This document shows positions 1 through 8,567 of a stretch of 64,000 bases of DNA, piece after piece. Position numbers and translations under genes: made by a program. A model generated the notes under the pieces. It saw only the letters and a program-made list of their open reading frames with translations, ran no database searches and had not been told where the DNA came from. Position 1 is the stretch's first letter, and each line of letters begins with the position of its first letter. Origin of the DNA: Chloroflexota bacterium. GTDB lineage: Bacteria; Chloroflexota; Dehalococcoidia; Lucifugimonadales; Lucifugimonadaceae. The stretch is from the NCBI GenBank assembly GCA_013204555.1, contig JABMNO010000033.1:1-64000 (forward strand), in the 5' to 3' direction.

Positions 1-423
1 AAACTGTGATTCTTCAGCACCCTGCTAGGTCGTCTGAATCTCACTGGCCGGGGGCCGTGAACTTCTTGTCAGTTCACTCTCGGACAGGGATGGGGTGTGG
101 CGAGCGGGGCGTTGGTGTGGCAATAGGTGGATGTTCGTGTGGGTCATGTTGGACAGAGGTGTGCCTCCGGTGTGCGCAGCAAAATCAGCGACATATCGCC
201 GCTCAAAATCCCTGGTGGATTCGATCAGCCCTCGCGAGCGCAAGCGCGGCAGCACGCGCTTTCATTTACACCGTAATTAGCGCCGTATTTATGGCAGTCT
301 TTTATGGATTCTTATGAACTGCCCACAGGTACTATGCCCTATGGGCCAGATGGTCCATGACTTTCCAGAAATCATTTGAGAATATGTATGGAGATCGGTT
401 GTGACATACACACGGAGGAAGAA
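1..423. other. Left edge without a confident gene
   Basis: Short open frames exist on both strands here (for example 6-317 on plus and 25-255 on minus). None has a recognisable domain, a good ribosome-binding site or a convincing composition, so no gene is called. The last 50 bases are the leader of the prepilin gene that starts at 424. A minus-strand frame around 25-255 could be the tail of something truncated, but nothing supports that. Confidence 0.4.
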
Positions 424-795
424 ATGATTTTCCAGAAGAAGTCGAAGCAGAGTACGAGCGGCAAGCGTTCACAGAAAGGATTCACCCTGGTTGAATTGCT
501 GGTAGTCCTTGGAATCATGGGCGCACTTGCGGCGGTGGTGGTTCCAACAGTGTCCAGCTTCATTGGCGATGGCGACACGACAGCCAACGCGACAGAAGTC
601 GGTACGGTTCAGGCCGCGATGGATCTTTACATGGCGGACACTAACAACCAGGCCGTAACAGTGAACGCTACCGAATCCAATGACTGGGCCGCTTCAAACC
701 CGGTGCTCTACCCCACGTATCTGCGTGCGCAGACTACGAAGTGCTCCTACACCTGGGCTACTACCGGGATAATCACGCAGGGAACCTGTACCTAG
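424..795 (+). CDS. Type IV prepilin / GspG-like major pseudopilin
   Basis: This 123-residue protein has a class III prepilin leader. A basic stretch of 18 residues ends in KGFTLVELLVVLG, so prepilin peptidase should cut between Gly19 and Phe20, leaving N-methyl-Phe and the conserved Glu at mature position 5. A single hydrophobic helix follows. The rest is a small globular domain with two cysteines near the C-terminus (about 107 and 122) that could form the pilin D-loop disulfide. The start at 424 is preferred over ATG 376 because GGAGG at 414-418 sits just upstream. No assembly ATPase, peptidase or platform gene is nearby, so it is an orphan that would use machinery encoded elsewhere. It may form a pilus, a competence pseudopilus or a secretion pseudopilus; the sequence does not decide. 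Confidence 0.9.
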   Translation: MIFQKKSKQSTSGKRSQKGFTLVELLVVLGIMGALAAVVVPTVSSFIGDGDTTANATEVGTVQAAMDLYMADTNNQAVTVNATESNDWAASNPVLYPTYLRAQTTKCSYTWATTGIITQGTCT

Positions 796-800
796 GCTCC

Positions 801-867
801 GCCCCGACAACGGGGCATAACTGATCAACGCGCCGGACTGGGAGGTTCCTCCATCAACCAGTCCGGC
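801..867 (+). terminator. Two tandem hairpins downstream of the prepilin
   Basis: The first hairpin (801-816) pairs GCCCCG with CGGGGC around ACAA. The second (832-867) pairs GCCGGACTGG with CCAGTCCGGC and has an inner GAGG/CCTC stem. Neither is followed by a good T-run, so this is either a weak terminator or a 3' structure that stabilises an abundant pilin mRNA. Confidence 0.5.
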
Positions 868-1042
868 CATTGATTTAACGGCAAGATGAATCATTGGGGT
901 CATTCTCGTGTCGTGGATTACCTACCCGTAATGAGCCAGATGAGGACCACCCCAAGCACTGAATGACGCAGAGTTGGATGTGAGCGAATGCCCTCCTACC
1001 TGCGTAGACGGGCAAATTCGTGACCAATTTGGAGGCGTTGTC

Positions 1043-1777
1043 GTGGTCACACTCATGCAGGATACTTCTCTCCGTGACAGAACGGAGCAGTTTTCGAAGG
1101 TCCTCATCGTTGAGGACGCGGTTGACCTGTGCGCCGCAGTCGATGCGACTCTTTACGACGCCGGGTACGACACCCGAATCGCCAATTCGGGCGATCAGGC
1201 ACTCCGAGAGTTTTACGCATATCAGCCAGATCTCGTGTTGCTGGACCTCGGGCTTCCTGGAATGGCCGGGATAGACGTCTGCGAGGCGATTCGCCGCATG
1301 TCCAATATTCCAGTGATCATCTTTTCCGCTTTGGGTGAGACTGCAGACAAGCTAGAGGCTTTCGATCGTGGTGCCGACGACTACATCGTCAAGGGTGCTG
1401 AAATGCAGGAGGTCGTGGCCCGCGTTGGCGTCGCACTCCGTAGAGCCCACACAGCTGCCAGTGAAGGCGGTGTGTCTGACTACAGCGACCCGCAGGTCCA
1501 TATCGACTTCGGACGACGCACGGCAGTAATTAGAGGTAAGCAGGCTGAGTTGACGCGCACGGAATATGAGCTGCTTGTTTCTCTAATTTCGGCAGGACAG
1601 CCCATGTCTGCATCACAGCTCCTGCGGAAGGTGTGGGGACCGGAGTACAACAGCGACGAGTTGGTGAAGTGGCACATTGGCCGCCTGCGCAAAAAGATTG
1701 AAGTGGATCCGGATAACCCGTCACTTGTAGTTACAAGGCGGGGGTTCGGATATATGTACGTAAGCCCACAGGCCTGA
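1043..1777 (+). CDS. OmpR/PhoB-family response regulator
   Basis: This 244-residue protein has an N-terminal receiver domain (about residues 18-130) and a C-terminal winged-helix DNA-binding domain (about 150-240, ending in TRRGFGYMY). The acidic pair Glu23-Asp24, phospho-acceptor Asp67 (LVLLDLGLPG), Ser94 and Lys116 are present. The proline that normally follows the lysine is replaced by glycine (VKGAE), which is unusual. The chosen start is GTG 1043, because GGAGG lies at 1031-1035 with a 7-base spacer; upstream in-frame codons have no such site. No histidine kinase is adjacent, so the partner is unknown. It should act as a phosphorylation-dependent transcription factor in the cytoplasm. 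Confidence 0.92.
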   Translation: MVTLMQDTSLRDRTEQFSKVLIVEDAVDLCAAVDATLYDAGYDTRIANSGDQALREFYAYQPDLVLLDLGLPGMAGIDVCEAIRRMSNIPVIIFSALGETADKLEAFDRGADDYIVKGAEMQEVVARVGVALRRAHTAASEGGVSDYSDPQVHIDFGRRTAVIRGKQAELTRTEYELLVSLISAGQPMSASQLLRKVWGPEYNSDELVKWHIGRLRKKIEVDPDNPSLVVTRRGFGYMYVSPQA

Positions 1778-1794
1778 TCGCCTGCGGCATAAAT

Positions 1795-1825
1795 AAAACG
1801 GCCCCGAGAATTTCGGGGCCGTTTT
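1795..1825. terminator. Bidirectional intrinsic terminator
   Basis: A perfect 13-bp stem (AAAACGGCCCCGA with its complement) surrounds a 5-base loop. A-rich and T-rich ends let it work on both strands. It separates the response regulator from the convergent siroheme reductase. Confidence 0.95.
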
Positions 1826-1848
1826 CTATTTCAAAAGTTACGTACTGG

Positions 1849-3645
1849 CTAGACGGCGCACTCGCCCTCGCCGCGTTCCAGTTTGTAGACCACCGTGCGC
1901 TCCCAGTCCATGTAATTCGCAATGTTGTCCCTGTTGAGAGGGCCAACATCCCTGAACTCTCGAATCATATCCTCGAAAACGGCCGGACCCTGACGTTGCA
2001 CAAAAGCGTTGAACCGTTCGCCTTCGTTTCTGTTTTCCTTGTAGAAATCGAGAAGCTGGACGAGCGCTTCCGGCGCTTTCCTGGCAGGTACGCGGGCTTT
2101 GACGCGAGCGCCCATTTTTACGCCGTTCTCGTACTCTCCACCAAGGAAAATCTCATACGCAGGCACCTGCCCGCCGGGGCCTTTCATCACCGCACCGTGG
2201 AAGCCGATGTTTGCAATGTGGTGCTGGCCGCATGAGTTGGGGCAGCCACTTGCCTTGATGTGTATCTGGCTGACTAACTCATCAGACGTATCGTAATTGG
2301 CGAGGGCGTCCCGCAGCGCCTGGTTCAGGCCCATTGAAGACGTGATTCCCAACTTGCAAGAGTCGGTTCCCGGGCAGGTCACGATGTCCGTGATGGTGTG
2401 CTTCCCAGATGCGTTGAGGCCAAGTTTCTTCAACTCGTTGTAGACCGTACTCAACTCTTCAGTCCGGACCCACCTGAGCGCCATGTTCTGTTGGATGTCC
2501 AGGCGAGCACGACCGTTTGCGTGGTTCCTCATGATCTCAGCAAGACCGTGAATTTGCGCTGACAGGAGGTCGCCTCGCGTAATCGCTATGAAGACAAGGT
2601 TGTAGCCGCTCTGGCGCTGGGCCTCGACGTTGCTTGACTTCCACTCCATGAAATCTGCGGGGCCATCGACATCGTTCAACGCAAGATCGGAAGGGGCAGG
2701 GTTCTTTGCCAGAACTTCTGCCTCTTCGTCCTCAATGGCCATAAGAGTCGGCAGATCGATGTCTGGCTTGGCCCAATCGCCCTTCAACTCCTCTTCAATC
2801 TGGCTGCGGAACTCATCCATGCCGATACGCTCGATCATGAACTTGATCCGGGCCTTCATCCGGTTAGCGCGTTCTTGCTTTGAGCGGTTGAAAATTCGCA
2901 GTGCTGCCTCAATGATCCGCAGCCACTTGGGATCGTCCGCGGGAACGAAATCGTAGAGGGTGGGTGCGGTCTTCGGGAAGATTGACAGGCCACCGCCCAT
3001 AACGATCTTGAAGCCCTTCACTCCATCTTTGATTTGAGCCATCACTCCCACGTCATGGATTGGCGTCAGGGCGCAATCGTCTTCGCATCCAGAGAAGGCC
3101 GACTTGATCTTTCGTGGCATACCCCCACTGAGCTCGTGCCGCAAGAAGAACCGGGAGTAAGCCGCTGCGTAAGGTGAAACATCGAATATCTCGTTGACCC
3201 CCACACCTGCACGTGGGCACCCCGTCACGTTTCGCAGAGTGTTGCCGCACGCCTCTCGGGTGGAGAGCCCAACATCACCAATGATCCGCATCAGGTCCGG
3301 CGTGTTCTGAATGAGTACATGATGAATCTGAATATTCTCGCGGGTGGTGAGGTGACCCTTATTAAGCGGGGCGTACTTTTCGACTACTTCCCCAACCGCG
3401 TCCATCTGCCGATCATTGATGCCGCCAAATGGGAACTTGATTCGAACCATCTGCGCATCTGGCTGCCGCTGGCCGTAGACACCCTGCTTGAGGCGGAACG
3501 ACATGAACTCGTTCTCTTCCCATCCTCCAGACCGGAACTTCTCGACTTCAGACTCAAAGTTAGTGATCTCACCAGGCAAGACTTTCAGAATCGACTGGGT
3601 TTCGGGATTTGGTACCCAGTCAGTCGTGCGGTCGACAGTAGTCAT
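1849..3645 (-). CDS. Siroheme [4Fe-4S] sulfite/nitrite reductase, ferredoxin type
   Basis: This is a cytoplasmic 598-residue assimilatory reductase that carries out six-electron reduction of sulfite to sulfide or nitrite to ammonium. Both ferredoxin-like half-domains and both siroheme/Fe-S repeats are visible. The cluster ligands are the CPGTDSC motif (CX5C, near residue 422) and the CPNSC motif (CX3C, near residue 466). The N-terminal half carries the matching GCPRAG and GCEDDC segments. The start at 3645 follows GGGAGG with a short spacer and is preferred over the ATG at 3663. Sequence alone does not separate sulfite from nitrite specificity, and no sulfur or nitrogen pathway neighbours help. 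The leader upstream contains a terminator-like hairpin. Confidence 0.9.
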   Translation of the reverse strand: MTTVDRTTDWVPNPETQSILKVLPGEITNFESEVEKFRSGGWEENEFMSFRLKQGVYGQRQPDAQMVRIKFPFGGINDRQMDAVGEVVEKYAPLNKGHLTTRENIQIHHVLIQNTPDLMRIIGDVGLSTREACGNTLRNVTGCPRAGVGVNEIFDVSPYAAAYSRFFLRHELSGGMPRKIKSAFSGCEDDCALTPIHDVGVMAQIKDGVKGFKIVMGGGLSIFPKTAPTLYDFVPADDPKWLRIIEAALRIFNRSKQERANRMKARIKFMIERIGMDEFRSQIEEELKGDWAKPDIDLPTLMAIEDEEAEVLAKNPAPSDLALNDVDGPADFMEWKSSNVEAQRQSGYNLVFIAITRGDLLSAQIHGLAEIMRNHANGRARLDIQQNMALRWVRTEELSTVYNELKKLGLNASGKHTITDIVTCPGTDSCKLGITSSMGLNQALRDALANYDTSDELVSQIHIKASGCPNSCGQHHIANIGFHGAVMKGPGGQVPAYEIFLGGEYENGVKMGARVKARVPARKAPEALVQLLDFYKENRNEGERFNAFVQRQGPAVFEDMIREFRDVGPLNRDNIANYMDWERTVVYKLERGEGECAV

Positions 3646-3678
3646 GTGTGACCTCCCGGTCATTAATGTCCTCTAAAC

Positions 3679-3722
3679 AAAAAATGCTCCAGATTTTCGG
3701 ATTAGCGATCCGTGCTGGAGCA
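3679..3722 (-). terminator. Terminator-like hairpin in the leader of the siroheme reductase
   Basis: On the minus strand TGCTCCAG pairs with CTGGAGCA (8 bp), with an inner CGGAT/ATCCG stem. The outer stem is followed directly by a run of six T. It lies 34 bases before the start codon at 3645 and no gene ends upstream of it on this strand. It therefore looks like a transcription attenuator in the 5' leader. The roughly 240 bases beyond it, up to the divergent lyase gene, match no riboswitch class I know. Confidence 0.65.
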
Positions 3723-3977
3723 GTTTGCGGTGCAAGCAAGCGCCAGCCGTTTATGGGCTGCTACAGGGACAGGTACATGCGCAGGTTTGCAGGATATGGT
3801 CAGTCATTTGAAGTATCTACATTCCGATATCAAATTCATGAAGTGCGTTCAGTGAGGCAATAGTGTAGACCTTGACCAGTTGGGCTACAAATCTGTTATC
3901 GCCTGTGTGGTCCCCGCCGATGAGCTAAAGTCTCGCCATCGAACTCATCATATCGAATCATTTTGAAAGAACAAATC

Positions 3978-4874
3978 GTGGCCAAAAAACTCGATGGAAT
4001 CCACTTCATGTTGCCTACTCCGTTCACGAACGTAGGAGAACTTGATCCTGGCCCGTATTCGCGTTTGGTCGGCAAAGCCCGGGATGCCGGTTGCCGAGGA
4101 GTGGTCTGCCTGGGTGTGATGGGCGAAGCACCGCGGCTGAGCGACAATGAAAGAGCGGCCATATTGAAGGAAGTCGTGGCCCAATCTGGAGATGACCTCT
4201 CGGTCACGGTGGGCATCAGTTCACCATCCCACTGGCTGGCGGCAAAACGGGCTGATGAGGCAGGGCAGGCGGGCGCAGATGCGGTGATGGTCGCTCCTCC
4301 ACCAATGGCGAAGCCCAACGAGTCCGTGCTCTTCGACTACTACCGCACAATCCATGAGGCCACGACTCTTCCCCTGGTGGTGCAGGATTATCCGACGGAG
4401 TCTGGCGTTCATATGACGCCTGAATTCATTTCACGGCTCAATTCTGAGTTGACCAGAGCCCGGTACCTGAAGCTTGAGGACCCACCCACACCTCCAAAGG
4501 TGACGCGCATATTGGCGCTCACGGGAGATGACATGTCGATCTTTGGTGGTCTGGGCGGAAGTTTCTTATTTGAGGAGCTGGCGCGCGGCGCCACCGGAAC
4601 GATGACAGGCTTTGCGTACCCAGAAGTGCTTGTCGATATTTACAGGCGGATGCTGGCTGGCGATCGTGAAGGAGCGCGCTCAGTATTCAACAAGTGGATT
4701 CCACTGATCCGATATGAGAATCAGCCAGGTATCGGGTTGTCCGTGAGGAAGCACATCATGATGCGCCGCGGCCTTCTAGACTCGGCGTACATAAGGCTGC
4801 CGGGGCCGTCGATCGATCAGCCAACCGAGATGGAATTGGATGAACTCCTGGAAAGTATGGATCTGTCCGTATGA
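3978..4874 (+). CDS. DapA/N-acetylneuraminate lyase superfamily aldolase or dehydratase
   Basis: A TIM-barrel class I lyase of about 298 residues. It shows the family fold markers: LPTPF near the N-terminus, GVMGEAPRLSDNER in place of the usual GTTGE segment, and Lys in RYLKLEDPP as the probable Schiff-base lysine. The usual tyrosine in the YN motif is replaced (VVQDYP), so it is unlikely to be a true dihydrodipicolinate synthase. A sugar-acid or keto-acid lyase is more likely. GTG 3978 is taken as start; TTG 3963 is an alternative. Its stop overlaps the start of the next gene by four bases, so the two are probably translated together. Confidence 0.82.
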   Translation: MAKKLDGIHFMLPTPFTNVGELDPGPYSRLVGKARDAGCRGVVCLGVMGEAPRLSDNERAAILKEVVAQSGDDLSVTVGISSPSHWLAAKRADEAGQAGADAVMVAPPPMAKPNESVLFDYYRTIHEATTLPLVVQDYPTESGVHMTPEFISRLNSELTRARYLKLEDPPTPPKVTRILALTGDDMSIFGGLGGSFLFEELARGATGTMTGFAYPEVLVDIYRRMLAGDREGARSVFNKWIPLIRYENQPGIGLSVRKHIMMRRGLLDSAYIRLPGPSIDQPTEMELDELLESMDLSV

Positions 4875-6775
4875 ATCTGCAAAAGCTATCGAAGCCCCGT
4901 TACGAGGTATCGGTGGCCCGCGACGTGATGGTGGCAATGAGAGATGGAGTCCATCTCTCCACTGATATCTACTTCCCCGCGCTACATGGGAAACCCATCG
5001 ATGGTAGCCATCCCGTGGTATTTCACCGCACTCCTTACAACAAGACCATTGGGGAACAGTCGTTGGGCTACTGCAACTACTTTGCCAGCAGGGGTTACAT
5101 AGCCGTAATTCAGGATTGCAGGGGGACGTTTGAATCCGAGGGAGATCAGGACTTCCTTACTCCAGAGGCGGAGGATGGATTCGACACCATGGAGTGGATC
5201 AACAACCAGTCATGGTCGAACGGCAAAGTCGGTTCGTGGGGTTGCTCGTGGGCCTCATGGACGCAAACCGCAATGGCCGCGCTTGAGCCGCAGAATCTTG
5301 CTGCCATGGTTCCCAACATGAGCGGATCCAACGCCTATGAGTCGTCTGTTCGTCACGGAGGCGCGCTGGAGCTTCGATTCCTGGCTTGGGCGTTCTGGCA
5401 CTCCGCTACGAATACTCAGACGAAGCTCAAAAGTGAGCCACGGATCAACGCTGCTCTCAACTTTGGCTCGCCACAATTCGAAGATTGGCTGACCCGGCTT
5501 CCGCTCCGGAAAGGTCAAACCCAACTTTCGCTCGTGCCATCGTATGAAAAATGGGCGCTCCAGTTGCAATCGGAGTCGGATTACACCGATTACTGGAAGC
5601 ATCCCAGCCTCAATCCATCTCTGCACTGGGACAAGTTCCCTGATGTGCCGATTCTGCTTGTGGGCGGATGGTATGACTCATACACCCGGGGCCAGTTTGA
5701 GAATTTCATCGGGATGGGTAATGAGAAGAAGGGACCGGTACGACTGCTAATGGGGCCGTGGACGCACGGCTCTACGAATCCGGAACTCTCATTCGCAGGC
5801 GATGTTGAGTTTGGTGAAGACGCGGCGCTGGACTCCTTCCGAGACGTGCATCTCGCCTGGTTCGATCGTGCGCTGAAAGGCGTCGACGTTGGAATTGATG
5901 ATGATGCTCCACTCCGTATTTTCGTGATGGGAGGAGGTGGTGGGCGCCGATCATCATCTGGTCGGCTGTTCCACGGCGGTGAGTGGCGAAACGAATACCA
6001 GTGGCCTCTGGAGAGAACGAAGTTCACCTCCTACTATCTGCATGGCAATGGTGATCTGCTAGATACGGCGCCAGCATTGGATGGGGGAGCAACCACATAC
6101 CGTTTCGACCCCAGTAACCCGGTTCCATCCATTGGCGGAAACGTGTCTTCACTTACAACGCTGGGAACGTTCCCAGCGGGCATAACAGATCCCGCGTTCG
6201 CACCTCGTCCTAGCCATGTGAGAGACGTGATGAGCCCCGGTGGCTTCAACCAAGTTGAGCAGCCCGGTTTCTTCGGATGCAAGCAACCATATCTACCACT
6301 CGGGTCACGCCCGGACGTGCTGGTCTTTGAAACGCCACGGCTAGAGGCCGACACGGAGGTCACCGGGCCAATTGAAGTCAAGCTCTGGGTATCGAGCTCG
6401 GCCCCGGATACCGATTTCACAGCGAAGCTAATCGACGTGTACCCGCCCAGCGACTACTACCCAATGGGGTATGCGCTAAACCTGACCGACAGTCTCTTGC
6501 GGCTCCGCTACAGGGATGGCACGGGCATCGCTAACTTCGTTCCGGCTAACGAGGCGATTGAGATATCGATAACGCTTTACCCAACCAGCAACGTCTTCGC
6601 TGCCGGTCACCGCATCCGACTCGACATATCAAGCTCCAACTTCCCAAGATTTGATGTGAATCCGAACACAGGCGAACCAATTGGTCATGAAAGGCGGAGA
6701 CAAGTGGCTGACAACACGGTTTACCACCATGAAACGCGCCCTTCTCACGTGGTTCTCCCACGGATTTCCAATTAG
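4871..6775 (+). CDS. CocE/NonD family hydrolase (X-Pro dipeptidyl-peptidase S15 class)
   Basis: A 634-residue alpha/beta hydrolase with the S15/CocE layout: an N-terminal catalytic domain, a cap and a C-terminal jelly-roll domain. The nucleophile elbow is GCSWAS (the family usually has GxSYxG). The acid is in GGWYDSY and the histidine in GPWTHGS. It probably cleaves an ester or amide bond of an acyl compound; the substrate is unknown. No signal peptide is seen. The ATGA overlap with the preceding DapA-like gene suggests a two-gene catabolic operon in which hydrolase and lyase act on the same molecule. That last point is inference from position only. Confidence 0.88.
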   Translation: MNLQKLSKPRYEVSVARDVMVAMRDGVHLSTDIYFPALHGKPIDGSHPVVFHRTPYNKTIGEQSLGYCNYFASRGYIAVIQDCRGTFESEGDQDFLTPEAEDGFDTMEWINNQSWSNGKVGSWGCSWASWTQTAMAALEPQNLAAMVPNMSGSNAYESSVRHGGALELRFLAWAFWHSATNTQTKLKSEPRINAALNFGSPQFEDWLTRLPLRKGQTQLSLVPSYEKWALQLQSESDYTDYWKHPSLNPSLHWDKFPDVPILLVGGWYDSYTRGQFENFIGMGNEKKGPVRLLMGPWTHGSTNPELSFAGDVEFGEDAALDSFRDVHLAWFDRALKGVDVGIDDDAPLRIFVMGGGGGRRSSSGRLFHGGEWRNEYQWPLERTKFTSYYLHGNGDLLDTAPALDGGATTYRFDPSNPVPSIGGNVSSLTTLGTFPAGITDPAFAPRPSHVRDVMSPGGFNQVEQPGFFGCKQPYLPLGSRPDVLVFETPRLEADTEVTGPIEVKLWVSSSAPDTDFTAKLIDVYPPSDYYPMGYALNLTDSLLRLRYRDGTGIANFVPANEAIEISITLYPTSNVFAAGHRIRLDISSSNFPRFDVNPNTGEPIGHERRRQVADNTVYHHETRPSHVVLPRISN

Positions 6776-6860
6776 TTGAGAAGAGGCCGGTCAGGAAAAC
6801 CCTCAGTTCAGCCGATCATATGGGCTGTAGAGTAGAACCAATCGCGATTGGCAGAACCAT

Positions 6861-7736
6861 ATGAACGATTCAGGACAGACTGACTCCGAAGAGGCGAGGC
6901 CACATCTCTTCTGCGCGTATTGCGGCACCGAAGACGCGTCCGACTACGGGTACTGCGATCATTGCGGTGAAAAAGTAGAGGCGCCGGACGATATCCGGTA
7001 TGGCCCCTCTGACATTGGCCGGTGCTCTGCCTGCGGTGCGAAAAACCAACTCCACGCACGGCACTGCGTTGAATGTGGCGTTCTGATTGACGACCACCCA
7101 TTGATCTCGGGTCCGCCGCAGGCTGATGCGTCCGTCCGAGACGCCGCTTATCCTGACCCGGCGGTCGACTTTCCAGAAAACGAATCTGATGATTCCCCAG
7201 AGCCGGACGTAGCCTCACAATCGCGGCCTGAATCTCCGTCAACCATCAACCGCAAAAATAAGCCATCGATGCGAGATCTATCCGGTGATGCCAGGGGAGC
7301 CCCGTACCGGCCACCGCTACCTAAACCAGAGCCCCCTCTGCCCGGACGTTCTGACAATCCGAATGAGATGCTAGACGATCTCGAACCCAATAGTTCGGGG
7401 GAACGTGACGCGGAGTTGCCGCCAGAGCTGAGAGGTTACAACTGGGGAGCGGCGCTACTAGCACCAATCTGGGGAACTGCCAACAAGGTTTGGTTCTCCA
7501 CGGTGCTATTCGCTCTGTGGATACTCCCGATTCCTCCTATGGTCGGCCTCCCGCTCTATGTCATTGGGTCTGCGTACATGGGTTTCCAGGGCAACGAGCT
7601 GGCATGGCAGGCAAAGAAGTGGAAGAGCGCCCAACACTTCCGACGAATTCAGCAGAACTGGGCGTTCTGGGGATTCATCGCGTCACCAATAATCATGATG
7701 GGAATCATTACGATTCCGTTCTGGCTATCGAACTAG
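6861..7736 (+). CDS. Double zinc-ribbon membrane protein, unknown function
   Basis: This 291-residue protein starts with two CxxC...CxxC zinc ribbons (FCAYCG/YCDHCG, then RCSACG/HCVECG, within the first 75 residues). An acidic, proline-rich linker of about 100 residues follows. The C-terminal part resembles small DUF2628-like membrane domains: YNWGAALLAPIWG, a hydrophobic hairpin, then a soluble helix rich in Trp and Lys, then a last membrane helix. The ribbons would face the cytoplasm. The function is unknown. Its TAG stop shares a CTAG palindrome with the convergent permease gene. Confidence 0.75.
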   Translation: MNDSGQTDSEEARPHLFCAYCGTEDASDYGYCDHCGEKVEAPDDIRYGPSDIGRCSACGAKNQLHARHCVECGVLIDDHPLISGPPQADASVRDAAYPDPAVDFPENESDDSPEPDVASQSRPESPSTINRKNKPSMRDLSGDARGAPYRPPLPKPEPPLPGRSDNPNEMLDDLEPNSSGERDAELPPELRGYNWGAALLAPIWGTANKVWFSTVLFALWILPIPPMVGLPLYVIGSAYMGFQGNELAWQAKKWKSAQHFRRIQQNWAFWGFIASPIIMMGIITIPFWLSN

Positions 7737-8566
7737 TGATGCCTCGGACGCGGCACTGTCGCAAAACCTTCAAAAAGCAGGTTGATCGATAGCACCAGTA
7801 GCGAGATCGTTATTCCCGGCCAGATGATCAACCATGGAGCTCTGTGCAGGAACGTTTGAGCTTCGCCACCAAGCAGCGACCCGAGACTGGGATCTGAAAT
7901 AGGAGCGCCAAAGCCCAGGAAGCTCAGGGATGACTCAGCCAGGATTGATACGCCCACCTGAGTTCCCGCCACGATTAGCCACGGCCCCATCACATTCGGC
8001 ACGATGTGCCTGACAACAATCTGAAGATCGGTTGTCCCCAATGCGCGCGCTGCCTCAACAAACGGCGCCGTTCTCATAGACAGGACACTGGCTCGTGTCA
8101 CTCGAACCACAATGGGAGCGAATCCGATCGAGAGCACAATCACGATGGCCAGCCGTGAGTTCGGGTACGCAGTGACGGCGACGAGCGCGAGGACAACCAG
8201 CGGAAGGGCGATCAGCGCATCTACTATCCGTTGCACCAACAAGTCGAATTTTCCGCCCACATACCCAGAGGCAATTCCCAGAACTCCGCCACCCAGTCCA
8301 GAAATTACGGCGACAAGACTCGCCACGATGAGCGATTGTCGAGACGCATGAACAACGCGAGATAGTTGATCTCGCCCGAATTGATCCGTACCGAACGGGT
8401 GGTCGAAGCTGGCTTTGACGAACCGACTCTCCAGATCTTGATCCAGAGGCGATGTCAGTCCGAGTGGCGCCAATCCCGCCATGACGACCAGCAGCGAGAT
8501 CAGAACGATCCCGGTCACGCCGATTCTTCGTCTCCGTGGCAAATTGAGAATTACTCTCGCGTTCAT
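7733..8566 (-). CDS. Peptide/oligopeptide ABC transporter permease, DppC type
   Basis: This 277-residue inner-membrane protein has the OppC/DppC N-terminal helix, five further predicted helices and the EAA loop (EAARALGTTDLQIVVRHIVPN) that contacts the ATPase. It is the second permease of the transporter and starts one base after the DppB-type gene ends. No ATPase genes are adjacent, so the transporter must borrow ATP-binding subunits from elsewhere. The 3' end overlaps the convergent zinc-ribbon gene by four bases. Confidence 0.92.
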   Translation of the reverse strand: MNARVILNLPRRRRIGVTGIVLISLLVVMAGLAPLGLTSPLDQDLESRFVKASFDHPFGTDQFGRDQLSRVVHASRQSLIVASLVAVISGLGGGVLGIASGYVGGKFDLLVQRIVDALIALPLVVLALVAVTAYPNSRLAIVIVLSIGFAPIVVRVTRASVLSMRTAPFVEAARALGTTDLQIVVRHIVPNVMGPWLIVAGTQVGVSILAESSLSFLGFGAPISDPSLGSLLGGEAQTFLHRAPWLIIWPGITISLLVLSINLLFEGFATVPRPRHH

Positions 8567-8567
8567 C

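Noticed and set aside
6-317. Open frame of about 100 codons on the plus strand at the left edge
   Set aside because: Low-complexity composition, no ribosome-binding site and no recognisable domain.
3723-3960. Possible cobalamin, SAM or T-box riboswitch before the siroheme reductase
   Set aside because: None of the diagnostic boxes of those classes could be found; only the attenuator hairpin is supported.
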